Below, in pieces: positions 9,313 to 20,500 of a DNA stretch of 34,936 bases. This DNA comes from Crocosphaera sp. (GTDB lineage: Bacteria; Cyanobacteriota; Cyanobacteriia; Cyanobacteriales; Microcystaceae), in NCBI GenBank assembly GCA_030064935.1, contig JASJEA010000018.1, forward strand, positions 1-34,936. The letters are read 5' to 3'. The notes beneath the pieces were generated by a model that was not told the origin of the DNA, did no database searches, and was given only the letters and a program-made list of their open reading frames with translations. Numbering within the stretch: position 1 is the stretch's first letter; each line of letters opens with the position of its first letter. A program made the translations under genes and the position numbers.

Positions 9313-12300
9313 GTCATATATCTCAAGACTTAAATAATTTGTCATCACAGGAAAAGCGAGAATTATTAGCTAAGCTCATACAAGAAAAAGCTCAGCAGAG
9401 CAAAAAGAAATATCCTTTAGCTTATGGTCAGCGTCCCCTCTGGTTCCTATATAAATTCGCATCAGAAAGTGCAGTTAATAATGCAGCCTATGTAGCTCGT
9501 CTTCACAAAGATTTAGATATTCAAGCCCTACAAGAAGCTTTTAATAAACTCATTGAAAGGCATTTAGTGCTTCGGACTACCTATTTCATGGATAATGATC
9601 AACCAATGGCGAAGGTTCATGATGAGATGCCACTGAAGTTAAACCAGGTTGACGTATCTCATTGGACTCAGCAAGAAATAGACCACTGGCTCGATCAAGA
9701 AGCTGATCTTCCCTTCAATCTAGAGCAGGGGCCTATCATAAGAGTTAGTGTATTAATTGACTCTTCCACTCAAGATCCACCTGTAAAACAAACACCAATA
9801 CTCATCCTAGTTATCGATCATATTACCCTTGATTTTTGGTCCGTTGAATTGCTGATCAACGAACTTCGTCAAATCTATCATGGGATCAGGTCTAACACTG
9901 AAGTATCCCTACCCCCAATCGCCCTTCAATATAGTGATTATGTTAAATGGCAACATGATATGCTGGCAGGGGAAACGGGAGAAAAACTCTGGAAATATTG
10001 GAAGGGAAAGTTAGCAGGGGAATTGCCCGCCTTGAACTTGCCGATTGATTACCCACGGCAGCCCATACAAACCTATAAAGGGAAAAAATTATCGTTTAGT
10101 TTGGGCAAGGAATTGACTTTTGAACTAAAAGAATTGGCAAAAGTTAATGGCGTAACCCTTTACATGACCATTTTAGCAGTCTTTGAAATATTATTGTATC
10201 GCTATACAGGTCAAGACGACATTCTCATCGGCTCAGCCGTAGTCAATCGCAATCAAGCTGAATTGGAAAACACTTTTGGTTATTTTACCAACGCAGTTGT
10301 CTTGCGAACTGCACTCTCAGAAAACCCAACCTTTAGGGAATTGCTCCATCGTATTCGCCCAGTGGTTTTAGAAGCTATGGAAAACAAAGACTTTCCCTTT
10401 ACCCTATTAGTTGAACGACTCCAACCAGTTCATGATATTAGTCGCCCCCCAATTGTGCAAGTTGGAATAGCTTGGGAGCAAATTCGTCGTCATAGCTATG
10501 GGCAAAAAACTGGCTCAGAATATCTAATAGAGGAAACTTTAACATCAGGTCCAAGAGGAGCCAATTTAGATTTAAACTTAATGGTCTTTAATTTGTCTGA
10601 AGAACTAAGTGGAATGTGGAGGTACAAAACTGATCTTTTTAAAGAAGAAACCATCAGAAAAATGAGTGAGCATTTTCGTTCTTTGCTCCAAGAAGTTGTT
10701 AAAAATCCTCAAAAAAAGATTTCTCAATACTCCCTATTATCAGAAGTAGAAAAACATCAATTATTAGTGGAGTGGAACCAGACTTACAAAGACTATACTC
10801 AAGATAAATGTACTCATGAGTTATTTGAAGAACAGGTAGAAAAGACACCCAATGCCATAGCAGTTGTATTTGAAGGAAAAGAATTAACCTATAAAGAATT
10901 AAATAATCGAGCGACTGATTTAGCAAAATATATACAAAAACTTGGTGTTGGTCCAGAAGTCCTAGTAGGGATTTGTGTCGAACGTTCTCTAGAAATGGTT
11001 ATCGGCTTGTTAGGAATACTCAAAGCAGGGGGAGCTTATGTGCCGATTGATCCAACCTACCCCTCAGAGCGTCTCGCTTATATGCTAGAGGATTCTCAAG
11101 TAAAAATACTATTAACACAACAAAAATTGGTCAATCTCTTATCTAATTTTGAAGGACAACTTCTGTGTTTAGATAGTGAATGGGAAATAGAAAAGGAAAA
11201 GTCTTCAGAACCCTTAGTTAAACAAGTTGAAACAGAGAACCTAGCCTATGTGATTTATACATCCGGTTCCACAGGAAAACCTAAAGGAACTATGAATACT
11301 CATCGGGGACTGGTAAACCGTTTGCTATGGATGCAAGAAACTTATCAGTTAAATGAAAGCGATCGCGTGTTGCAAAAAACCCCCTTCAGTTTCGATGTTT
11401 CCATTTGGGAATTCTTCTGGCCTTTAATCACTGGAGCTACCCTAATTGTTGCAGAACCCGGAGGACATCAAGATAGCCATTACTTAGTGAAAATAATTGC
11501 CGAGCAGAAGATTACAACCCTACACTTTGTCCCGTCAATGTTGCAAGTATTCCTAGAAGAACAAGGATTAGAGGCTTGTCAGAGTCTAAAACGAGTCATC
11601 TGTAGCGGAGAAGCTCTACCTTACGACCTTCAACAAAGGTTTTTTGAGAGCTTAAACTGTGAATTACACAACCTCTATGGACCAACAGAGGCCGCTATTG
11701 ATGTTACCCACTGGCAATGTCAACCAAACCACCCCCTAGAAAAAGTACCCATCGGCCGTCCAATTGCTAATACTCAGATGTATATCCTCGATTCCTATCT
11801 CCAGCCTGTTCCTATGGGAGTAGCAGGAGAACTACATATCGGGGGAGTACAATTGGCAAGAGGTTATTGGCAACGTCCAGAATTAACAGCAGAGAAATTC
11901 ATTAGAAATCCCTTTGGTGACTCTACAGTGGACGATAAAACCTCAAGATTGTATAAAACCGGTGATTTAGCCCGTTATCTACCAGACGGAAATATTGAAT
12001 ATTTAGGTCGCATTGACCATCAAGTAAAAATTAGAGGCTTTAGGATAGAACTAGGGGAAATTGAAGCCGTTTTAACACAACACCCTCAAGTTCGTGAGGC
12101 TATTGTTCTAGCGGAAGAAGACCAAAACAAAGATAAGCGATTAGTAGCTTATATCGTCTGTCAGGAAGCGGTTGAATCAACCAGAGAATTGCGAGATTTC
12201 TTGCAACAAAAGCTACCAGATTACATGACTCCCTCAACTTTCGTTACCCTCGAAGAATTGCCATTAACTCCCAACGGGAAAGTTGATCGTCGTGGGTTAT

Positions 12301-12662
12301 CTAAATTCAATCAGAACAAACTTGATTCTGGAGAAACCTTTGTTGAACCGCGCAACTTTATAGAAGAAGAACTGGTAACGATTTGGCAAGAACTGCTCAA
12401 GATCGATCAAATTGGGATTTATGATAACTTCTTTGAATTAGGTGGACACTCTTTATTACTGACTCAAGTCGCCTCTAGGATTCGCAGCAACTTCGAGGTA
12501 GATATGCCATTGATGATCTTATTCAACACCCCGACGGTAGCGACAATGAGTATAGCAATTACCGAAAAAATGCTTGAACAAGAAGAAGACACAGAGCAGA
12601 TGATTAAAGAAGTGCAGGGACTTTCCCAGAGTGAAATTGCAGCATTGATGGATGATGAGTAG
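9309..12662 (+). CDS. NRPS module C-A-PCP, predicted serine
   Basis: An 1117-residue module. C domain (about 35-475): the catalytic motif is DHITLDF at 170-176, where HHxxxDG is usual; the second His and the Asp are kept. A domain (about 500-1000): YTSGSTGKPKG at 650-660, FDVSIWEFF and NLYGPTEAAIDV. Aligning by eye to GrsA PheA gives the ten-residue code DVWHISLIDK, a known serine code. PCP: FFELGGHSLLLT with Ser1048. The acidic C-terminal helix (EQEEDTEQMIKEVQGLSQSE) may be a docking element. The start overlaps the PKS stop, so the two are translationally coupled. The C domain should join the 3-hydroxyacyl chain from the PKS to serine. Confidence 0.95.
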   Translation: MSHISQDLNNLSSQEKRELLAKLIQEKAQQSKKKYPLAYGQRPLWFLYKFASESAVNNAAYVARLHKDLDIQALQEAFNKLIERHLVLRTTYFMDNDQPMAKVHDEMPLKLNQVDVSHWTQQEIDHWLDQEADLPFNLEQGPIIRVSVLIDSSTQDPPVKQTPILILVIDHITLDFWSVELLINELRQIYHGIRSNTEVSLPPIALQYSDYVKWQHDMLAGETGEKLWKYWKGKLAGELPALNLPIDYPRQPIQTYKGKKLSFSLGKELTFELKELAKVNGVTLYMTILAVFEILLYRYTGQDDILIGSAVVNRNQAELENTFGYFTNAVVLRTALSENPTFRELLHRIRPVVLEAMENKDFPFTLLVERLQPVHDISRPPIVQVGIAWEQIRRHSYGQKTGSEYLIEETLTSGPRGANLDLNLMVFNLSEELSGMWRYKTDLFKEETIRKMSEHFRSLLQEVVKNPQKKISQYSLLSEVEKHQLLVEWNQTYKDYTQDKCTHELFEEQVEKTPNAIAVVFEGKELTYKELNNRATDLAKYIQKLGVGPEVLVGICVERSLEMVIGLLGILKAGGAYVPIDPTYPSERLAYMLEDSQVKILLTQQKLVNLLSNFEGQLLCLDSEWEIEKEKSSEPLVKQVETENLAYVIYTSGSTGKPKGTMNTHRGLVNRLLWMQETYQLNESDRVLQKTPFSFDVSIWEFFWPLITGATLIVAEPGGHQDSHYLVKIIAEQKITTLHFVPSMLQVFLEEQGLEACQSLKRVICSGEALPYDLQQRFFESLNCELHNLYGPTEAAIDVTHWQCQPNHPLEKVPIGRPIANTQMYILDSYLQPVPMGVAGELHIGGVQLARGYWQRPELTAEKFIRNPFGDSTVDDKTSRLYKTGDLARYLPDGNIEYLGRIDHQVKIRGFRIELGEIEAVLTQHPQVREAIVLAEEDQNKDKRLVAYIVCQEAVESTRELRDFLQQKLPDYMTPSTFVTLEELPLTPNGKVDRRGLSKFNQNKLDSGETFVEPRNFIEEELVTIWQELLKIDQIGIYDNFFELGGHSLLLTQVASRIRSNFEVDMPLMILFNTPTVATMSIAITEKMLEQEEDTEQMIKEVQGLSQSEIAALMDDE

Positions 12663-12694
12663 TTACCTGTAGTTGAGTCAAGAGGCACAAAAAA

Positions 12695-15600
12695 ATGAAA
12701 CTATTATTCACAATGAACAATCCTTACAGAAGGATTGATGGAGGAGCTAACAAAACTATTCAAGCACTAGCTGAATCCCTAGCTGCTAGAGACAATGTTA
12801 TCAAATTAGTTGCTCCTGCTTTGACAACCCCTAGTCAAGTTACACATGAGGAATTTATACAAACATTAGTGGATGAAGGGCTTGAGTTGACTCAAAGCGA
12901 TGTTGCTACTATCTTTAACCTTAATAACATCGAAGTTCATGCCGTTAGGGATTCTTCTAACCTCAGAGATTATTTAATAGAACAAACGAAAGATTTTCAA
13001 CCAGATTGGGTAATTGTCTCGGCTGAAGATGCGAGTCAAAATTTATTGCTGGCTGCTTTGCAAAGCAGTCGAGATCGGGTTATTTATATTTGTAACACAA
13101 TTCAAATGCTTCCTTTTGGACCGGCAAGTTATTATCCAGGAGAAGAAAGAACTAAAATTATCGGACAAACGGCCGCCATATTAACCTGTGCCGATTTTGT
13201 AGCTGAATATATAAAAAAGTGGAGTGGATTTAATGTATTTGTTAACCGCCCTCCTCGCTTTGGCAAGACTCCATTTCCTAACCATGGCAGTTTTGATCAA
13301 GGCTATGTTTTAATGATGAACGTTTGTGATTATAAGGGATTTCCAATTTTCTTATCACTAGCAAAAGCCTTTCCTAATATCCAATTTGCAGCCCTTCGTG
13401 GCTGGGGAACAACCCAAAAAGAACGAGATGCCATTGACTCCCAGGCAAATATACATTGGCTACCTAACAGTTATTGTATTGATGATTTTTTCAGCAAAAC
13501 TAGAATATTACTGATGCCTTCCCTCTGGATAGAGACATTTGGGAGAGCAACTGTAGAAGCGATGCTTCGTGGTATTCCTGTTTTGGCGAGTAATGTAGGA
13601 GGCTTACCTGAAGCAAAACTAGGAGTTGATTATTTGTTACCTGTCAACCCAATTGAAAAATATACAGATCAACTCGATGAAAGAATGTTGCCCATTGCCG
13701 TTTTACCCGAACAAGACATTACCCCGTGGAAAGAGGCATTGGGTAATTTGTTGACTGATAGAGCTTTATATGAACGAATATCTCAAGAGTCACGACAAGC
13801 CGCCTTAGAATTTGTTTCGTCTCTTGATGTCGCTCCCTTAGAACAATTTTTGTTAAATTTACCCAAAAAATCTCAATTATCTGCTCAAAATGAAACTAAT
13901 CAGTTATCAAAGACTGATAAAGGATCGAGCAAAACAGCAGGGGATGTTTCTAGTTTAACCCCCCAACAACAAGCTTTGTTAATGAAGCGTTTAATCGCAA
14001 AGAGAAAAAGCAAACAGAAAAACTCGAAAACTGCCCTATCTATCCCTATTGTTCAATCCCGTGAAAACCTGCCTCTATCCTTTGCTCAACAAAGACTGTG
14101 GTTACTGGCACAATTAGAACAACAAAATAATACCTATAATATGTCCGGTGCAGTTAAGCTGACTGGGGTTGTTAACAGACAAGTATTAGAGCAAAGCCTA
14201 CAAGAAATTCTACGCCGTCAGGAAGCACTGCACACTACATTCAAGATTGTAGATAACTCACCCGTACAGATCATAGATCCTAAACTAACCATAACCCTCC
14301 CTTTAGTCAACCTAGAAAATCTGTCAGAGCAACAACAAACAAGGGAAGTGCAAAAATTGACCGAAGAGGCATCAAACAAGCCTTTTAATCTCTCTCAAGG
14401 ACCCTTGATACGAGTAGCCTTGTTAAAATTGGCAGAGCAGGAACATATCCTGATCGTAAGCATTCACCATATCATTACTGATGGTTGGTCAATGGGGATC
14501 TTTATCCGTGAGGTTTCCTCTGTTTATCAAGCCCATAGTAATAATCAGCCTTCTCCCTTACCTAAGTTATCAATCCAATATGCGGATTTTGCCTCTTGGC
14601 AACGAAAATGGCTAACGGGCAAAGTGCTAGAAACTCAACTCAACTATTGGCAACAACATCTATCAGGGGCTCTTCCATTTATCGATCTGCCCACTGACAA
14701 AAAACGACCCTCCGTACATTCATTGCAAGGCTCTAAGCAATCTATAACTGTTTCAAAAGCTCTGAGTAAGTCTCTCCATGATTTAAGCCGTCAACAAGAA
14801 GTAACCCTATTTGCCACGTTAATGGCAGCTTTAAAGATTGTTTTATTTCAATGGACAGGACAAAAAGATTTGGTAGTAGGGACAGTTGTGGCAGGCCGAA
14901 ATCGCCAAGAACTTGAGCCTTTAATTGGTTGCTTTATGAATTTTTTAGCTCTGCGATCGCAACTATCAGAGGAACAAACCGGTCAGGCAATCCTGAAACA
15001 GATGGGCAAAACAGTTCTCGAAGCTTACAGCCACCAAGATTGTCCCTTTGAAGAAGTCGTAGCCACCCTGAATCCTCCACGGCAGTTAGGTTACAACCCA
15101 ATCTACAATGTAGCCTTACTCTTGCAAAATTTCTCATCAGAGCTTCCATTTGGTCCGAAACTCCAAGCCCATCTTCTGCCCTTTTCACCTCCTTCTTCTT
15201 CACTGGACTTAAGATTTGTAGTTTATGAATCCTCTGACCAATTACTCGTCGAGTGTGAGTACAATCTGGATTTATTTGTCCCTCAAACCATTGAATTTTT
15301 ATTGGAGGCTTATGGTAGCACTCTAGAACAATTGGTTGCCAAACCAGAAGCTAAATTAGCAGAATTTACTCTATTAGAAAGATTACAAAATCAAGGTAAA
15401 CTCGCAAAAAACAGAACAGGGCAGAAAACCTTAGCGATCACAGCTACATTTACAGCAGAGCCAGTCAAAGAATCCCTAGTCTTTTGGGCACAAGAACTTG
15501 ATCTGCCTTGGAATATTGAATTTGCTCCTTACAACCAAGTTTTTCAGCAACTTCTTAATCCTAATAGTCATCTGTCTCAAAATCAGCAAGGCGCAAATGT

Positions 15601-17545
15601 AATTCTCGTACGGTTTGAAGATTGGTTGCATTCGGATAATAATGACTCAATACCAATCAATAATTATGAAGAAATTAAAGAAAATATTGAACGCAATGTT
15701 CAAGATTTAATACTTGCGTTACGCTCAGCAGCAAAACGTTCAAAAACTCCTTATTTAGTTTGTTTGTGTCCATCATCTTCTTCTTGGCTTAAAGTTGAAC
15801 AACAAACGAGTCTAGTGCAACAATTAGAGGAGAGGTTGCGCGAAGAGTTGAAAACAATTAGTGGGGTTTATTGGATTAGCAGTTCCGAGTTAGAGCAACT
15901 ATACCCGATGGCAGATTACCATATTGCCCAAGAAAAGGTGGTTGGCCATGTTCCTTACACTCCTGGAGGATTTGCGGCCCTAGGAACAATGATAGCTCGT
16001 AAACTTCATAATCTTAAACAGTCTACTTATAAAGTGATTGTTCTTGACTGCGATCAAACTTTATGGCAAGGAATTTGTGGGGAAGATGGAGCCGAAGGGA
16101 TAGAAATTACACCCCCTTATGCAGCTTTACAACAATTTATCTTAGAACAGCAACAACAAGGTAAATTGCTTTGCTTATGCAGCAAAAATGAAGAACAAGA
16201 TGTTCTGGCTGTGTTTGACTTTTATCAATCAATGCCACTGAATCTCAGCCACTTTGTGTCTTGGCGCATCAACTGGCAATCAAAATCAGATAACCTGAAA
16301 TCTTTAGCTCAAGAACTACAATTAGGATTAGATAGTTTTATTTTTGTAGATGATAATCCAGTGGAATGTGCAGAAGTGCAAGCAAACTGTCCAGAAGTTT
16401 TGACAGTGCAACTTCCTCAAGATGAACAACAAATTCCCCAATTTTTAAAACATATCTGGGCATTTGATACCTTAAAAATCACTGAGGAAGATGAAGAAAG
16501 AACCGAACTGTATCGCCAAAATATTGAACGGGAAAAATCTCGACAAAATACATTAACCTTTGAGGAATTTTTAGAGGGTTTAAACTTAGAGGTGACCATT
16601 AAACCTTGTCAACCTGAGCAGTTAACCCGAATTTCTCAACTAACTCAGCGTACCAATCAATTTAATGTAACAACAATCCGTCGTTCTGAAACAGACATTC
16701 AACAGTGTTGTGAGTTAGAGCAATTAGAGTGTTTAGCCGTTAAGGTTCAAGATCGCTTTGGAGACTATGGTTTAGTAGGAACTATCTTGTTTAAAACCCA
16801 AGAAGAGACAATGACAGTCGATACTTTTCTACTTAGTTGTCGAGCTTTAGGAAGAGGTGTGGAGCATCAAATGTTAGCTCATTTAGCGGCGATCGCCCAA
16901 ACAAAAGGACTTAAACAAGTCGAGATTCCTTATATTCCTACACAGAGAAATCAACCCGCAGAGGATTTTCTCAATCAAGTCGGTAAACAGTATGGAGAAA
17001 AAACAGAACCAGGATGGCTTTTCCGGTTTCCTGTGGAAACCATTAACAATTTAAGCTTTCAAAGGGATTATCAAGAAAGTTCAGACAGAGAACAATTATC
17101 TTCATCTTCTCCAACAACAATCAGTCAGTCTCAGACTGTTTTAATCCCCTATGCAAAAATAGCGATGGAGCGGCAGGAGGTAGAACAAATCAGAGAAGCA
17201 ATTGAATCTCAAAAACAATGGCAAAAACGAGAAATCCAAGAAGCGTTTGTGGCTCCTCGCAACTCCAGAGAAGAGAAAATTACTGAGATTTGGGGTGAAG
17301 TTCTCAAAATCGACCAAATTGGTGTTTATGATAACTTTTTTGCCCTAGGAGGTTCATCCTTGCTGGGAGTACAAGTCATTAATCGAATCAGAGAAATTTT
17401 CAACCTAGAGCTACCCTTTATTCGTTTATTTGAACAACCGACTGTGGCAGGAATAGCTGAATTGATTGAGGCTCTGCAAACAGTGGAGTCAGTTTCATCT
17501 CCTATTAGTCAAGATGCAGAAGATCGCGAGGAATTTGAACTATGA
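12695..17545 (+). CDS. fusion: GT4 glycosyltransferase - C - FkbH - PCP
   Basis: A 1616-residue protein with an uncommon domain order. Residues 1-390 are a GT-B fold family 4 glycosyltransferase: the GG motif near 16-17, and an EX7E motif with Glu280 and Glu288 (ETFGRATVEAM) before GIPVLASNVGG. A charged linker follows (about 390-445). The C domain (about 450-890) has intact HHIITDGW at 591-598. An FkbH-type HAD domain with its N-terminal extension covers about 905-1450, with DCDQT at 1118-1122, CSKN, and FVDDN at 1217-1221. FkbH proteins make D-glyceryl-S-carrier from 1,3-bisphosphoglycerate. The PCP has LGGSSLLG with Ser1555. FkbH occupies the place of an A domain, so this is a C-FkbH-PCP glycerate module. 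AGAGG (12681) lies nine bases before the ATG. The stop overlaps the next gene by ATGA. Confidence 0.92.
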   Translation: MKLLFTMNNPYRRIDGGANKTIQALAESLAARDNVIKLVAPALTTPSQVTHEEFIQTLVDEGLELTQSDVATIFNLNNIEVHAVRDSSNLRDYLIEQTKDFQPDWVIVSAEDASQNLLLAALQSSRDRVIYICNTIQMLPFGPASYYPGEERTKIIGQTAAILTCADFVAEYIKKWSGFNVFVNRPPRFGKTPFPNHGSFDQGYVLMMNVCDYKGFPIFLSLAKAFPNIQFAALRGWGTTQKERDAIDSQANIHWLPNSYCIDDFFSKTRILLMPSLWIETFGRATVEAMLRGIPVLASNVGGLPEAKLGVDYLLPVNPIEKYTDQLDERMLPIAVLPEQDITPWKEALGNLLTDRALYERISQESRQAALEFVSSLDVAPLEQFLLNLPKKSQLSAQNETNQLSKTDKGSSKTAGDVSSLTPQQQALLMKRLIAKRKSKQKNSKTALSIPIVQSRENLPLSFAQQRLWLLAQLEQQNNTYNMSGAVKLTGVVNRQVLEQSLQEILRRQEALHTTFKIVDNSPVQIIDPKLTITLPLVNLENLSEQQQTREVQKLTEEASNKPFNLSQGPLIRVALLKLAEQEHILIVSIHHIITDGWSMGIFIREVSSVYQAHSNNQPSPLPKLSIQYADFASWQRKWLTGKVLETQLNYWQQHLSGALPFIDLPTDKKRPSVHSLQGSKQSITVSKALSKSLHDLSRQQEVTLFATLMAALKIVLFQWTGQKDLVVGTVVAGRNRQELEPLIGCFMNFLALRSQLSEEQTGQAILKQMGKTVLEAYSHQDCPFEEVVATLNPPRQLGYNPIYNVALLLQNFSSELPFGPKLQAHLLPFSPPSSSLDLRFVVYESSDQLLVECEYNLDLFVPQTIEFLLEAYGSTLEQLVAKPEAKLAEFTLLERLQNQGKLAKNRTGQKTLAITATFTAEPVKESLVFWAQELDLPWNIEFAPYNQVFQQLLNPNSHLSQNQQGANVILVRFEDWLHSDNNDSIPINNYEEIKENIERNVQDLILALRSAAKRSKTPYLVCLCPSSSSWLKVEQQTSLVQQLEERLREELKTISGVYWISSSELEQLYPMADYHIAQEKVVGHVPYTPGGFAALGTMIARKLHNLKQSTYKVIVLDCDQTLWQGICGEDGAEGIEITPPYAALQQFILEQQQQGKLLCLCSKNEEQDVLAVFDFYQSMPLNLSHFVSWRINWQSKSDNLKSLAQELQLGLDSFIFVDDNPVECAEVQANCPEVLTVQLPQDEQQIPQFLKHIWAFDTLKITEEDEERTELYRQNIEREKSRQNTLTFEEFLEGLNLEVTIKPCQPEQLTRISQLTQRTNQFNVTTIRRSETDIQQCCELEQLECLAVKVQDRFGDYGLVGTILFKTQEETMTVDTFLLSCRALGRGVEHQMLAHLAAIAQTKGLKQVEIPYIPTQRNQPAEDFLNQVGKQYGEKTEPGWLFRFPVETINNLSFQRDYQESSDREQLSSSSPTTISQSQTVLIPYAKIAMERQEVEQIREAIESQKQWQKREIQEAFVAPRNSREEKITEIWGEVLKIDQIGVYDNFFALGGSSLLGVQVINRIREIFNLELPFIRLFEQPTVAGIAELIEALQTVESVSSPISQDAEDREEFEL

Positions 17546-20500
17546 AGTCTATACAATTATTTTTATCTGAACTTAGTCAACAAGATATTAAGCTATGGGT
17601 GGAAGGGGAAAAGTTGCGTTGTAATGCACCCAAAGGAGCCCTTACCCAAGAGCTTAAAGAAGAATTAAGCAAACGCAAACCAGAGATCATCTCGTTTTTA
17701 CAACAATCTTCTGTAGAAACAATTAAACCCCTCCCTCGAAGCGAAGATTTACCTCTTTCCTTTTCTCAACAACGCCTCTGGTTTTTAGAACAATTAGAAG
17801 AATCCAATGCTATTTACAATGAGTCATCTGCCCTAAGACTAGAAGGGAATTTGAATATAACAGCCCTTGAAGAGAGTTGGAGAAAAATTGTAGCCAGACA
17901 TGAAGTTCTCAGGACTAATTTTCAAACAGTCGATGGAAAACCAGTATTGACAATTAGCCCTCAACCTGATGTTCATTTGAAGGTTATTGACTTAAAAAAT
18001 ACGTCAGAGGTTGAACAATCAGCCGAGGTTAAAAAATTGTTAGAGGAGGAGATGCAACGCCCTTTTAATCTAGAAAAGGGTAATCTTTGGCGAGGTATTC
18101 TCATTCGTTTAGCAGATAATGATCATATTTTATTGCTGGTGATGCATCATATTATTTGTGATGGTTGGTCCATGGGGATTTTTATCCGTGAACTATCGGC
18201 CTTGTATCATGCTTTGTCTGCTGGAATTCCTCACTCATTGCCAGAATTACCCATTCAGTACGTGGATTTCGCAGCATGGCAAAACCAGTGGTTAAAAGGA
18301 GCAATTTTAGAAAAACAACTCAAATATTGGCAAGAGAAATTAAAAAATATTCCACCCTTATTAGAACTGCCGACGGATCATCCTCGTCCCTCAACACAGA
18401 CTTTTAGAGGAGAAAAACAGTATTTTATCATCTCCCAAAGTTTAACCCAAAAATTAAAAAATTTGTCTCAACAGTCCGATACTACTCTATTTATGGTGTT
18501 GCTGGGTGCCTTTGCTGTTTTACTGTCACGTTATAGCAGACAGGAAGATATTTTGATTGGTTCTCCAATATCTGGCCGCAATCGTAAGGAAATTGAGACG
18601 CTTGTGGGCTGTTTTGTTAATACATTAGTTTTACGTTTAAATACTGCTAATGATGCTACTTTTACTGAGTTTCTTAAGCAAGTTCGTCAAGTCTGTTTAG
18701 AAGCCTATGCTCATCAGGATATACCTTTTGAAAAATTGCTAGAAGGCTTAAATGTAGAGCGAAGTTTGAGTCATAGCCCTCTATTTCAGGTGATGTTTGT
18801 TTTGCATAATGCTCCGATAGAGGAACTCAACTTACCAGGATTAACCCTAAATCCTGTAGAGTTAGAAACAGCGTCGGCAAAATTTGATTTAACCCTCTCC
18901 CTTGAAGAAACAGAAGCCGGATTAAAAGGTTTCTGGGGATATAACTTAGACTTATTTGACGCAGCAACGATAAGTCGAGCAATAGGCCATTTTCAGCAGT
19001 TGTTGGAAGCGATTATAACGAATCCACAAGAAAAAATTGCCCAATTAACTTTATTGACAGAAGAAGAAAGGCATCAATTATTAGTAGAGTGGAACGATAC
19101 CACAGCAGACTATCCCAAAGATAAATGTATTCATCAATTGTTTGAGGAACAGGTAGAGAAAACACCCAATGCAGTAGCAGTGGTGTATGAAGAGGAGCAA
19201 TTAACTTATCAAGAATTGAACCAAAAAGCGAATCAATTAGCCCGTTATTTACAAAAATTAGGGGTTAAACCTGATACTTTGGTGGGAATATGTGTGGAGC
19301 GTTCTGTTGAGATGATTATTGGATTATTGGGAATATTAAAAGCAGGAGGAGCTTATGTGCCCATTGATCCTAATTATCCAACGGAACGAGTTAACTATAT
19401 GCTCGAAGATTCTGGAGTTTCAGTGCTGTTAACTCAGGAAAAATTAAGGGAAACTTTACCTCAAACCCAAGCGCAAAAAATTTGTTTAGATAGAGATTGG
19501 TTAACAATTGATCAAGAAAGTAATAATAATATATCTTCCAAAGTTAAGGCAGAAAATCTAGCCTATGTAATTTATACCTCTGGTTCAACAGGTAAACCTA
19601 AAGGAGTGATGATTTGTCATAAGAATGTAATTAATTTATTTACTTGGCATCAAAAAGCATTCTCCGTGACTGCTGCTGATAAAGCAACTCAAATAGCAGG
19701 AACAGCATTTGATGCTTCTGTTTGGGAAATCTATCCTTATTTAACTTGTGGCACAACCCTATACTTAGTCAACCGTGAATCAAGATTGTCTCCAACCAAT
19801 ATCACCACTTGGTTAGTTGCTAATAAGATTAGTATTTGTTTTTTGCCAACACCTTTAGCTGAGGCAGTCTTGTCTTTAGACGAGTCAGCTTCGTTGTCAT
19901 TACGGACTCTTTTAACTGGTGGGGATAAACTGCATTCTACAGAGCTTAACTATATTACCTTTCCACTCATTAACAATTATGGACCTACTGAAAATACAGT
20001 TGTTACAACATCTGGACAGGTAATTGAATCAGAAAAGGAAACAAATCCCCACATTGGAAAACCAATTTCTAATACTCAAATTTATATCTTAGACTCCAAC
20101 TTACAGTCAGTTCCCATTGGGGTCGCAGGAGAACTACATATCGGAGGAGATGGATTATCTAAAGGCTACTTAAATCGACCAGAATTGACTGCCCAAAAAT
20201 TCATTCCCAACCCGTTTGGAAAAGGAAAACTCTACAAAACGGGGGACTTATGTCGTTACTTACCTGATGGAAACATAGAATACATAGGAAGAATAGACCA
20301 TCAAGTAAAAATTAGAGGCTTTAGAATTGAACTCGGAGAGATTGAATCGGTCTTAGGACAACACCCTCAAGTCCGAGAAGCAGTGGTAATAGTCAGAGAA
20401 GATCAACCTGGAAACAAAAGGCTGGTGGCTTATGTGGTAGCAAAAGAAGAAACTCCAAGTTTAAGTGAGTTAAGAAAAGGGTTAGGGAAAAAACTGCCGG

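Noticed and set aside
14934-15203. 89-residue frame on the - strand
   Set aside because: It is opposite the condensation domain of the fusion protein and has no independent support.
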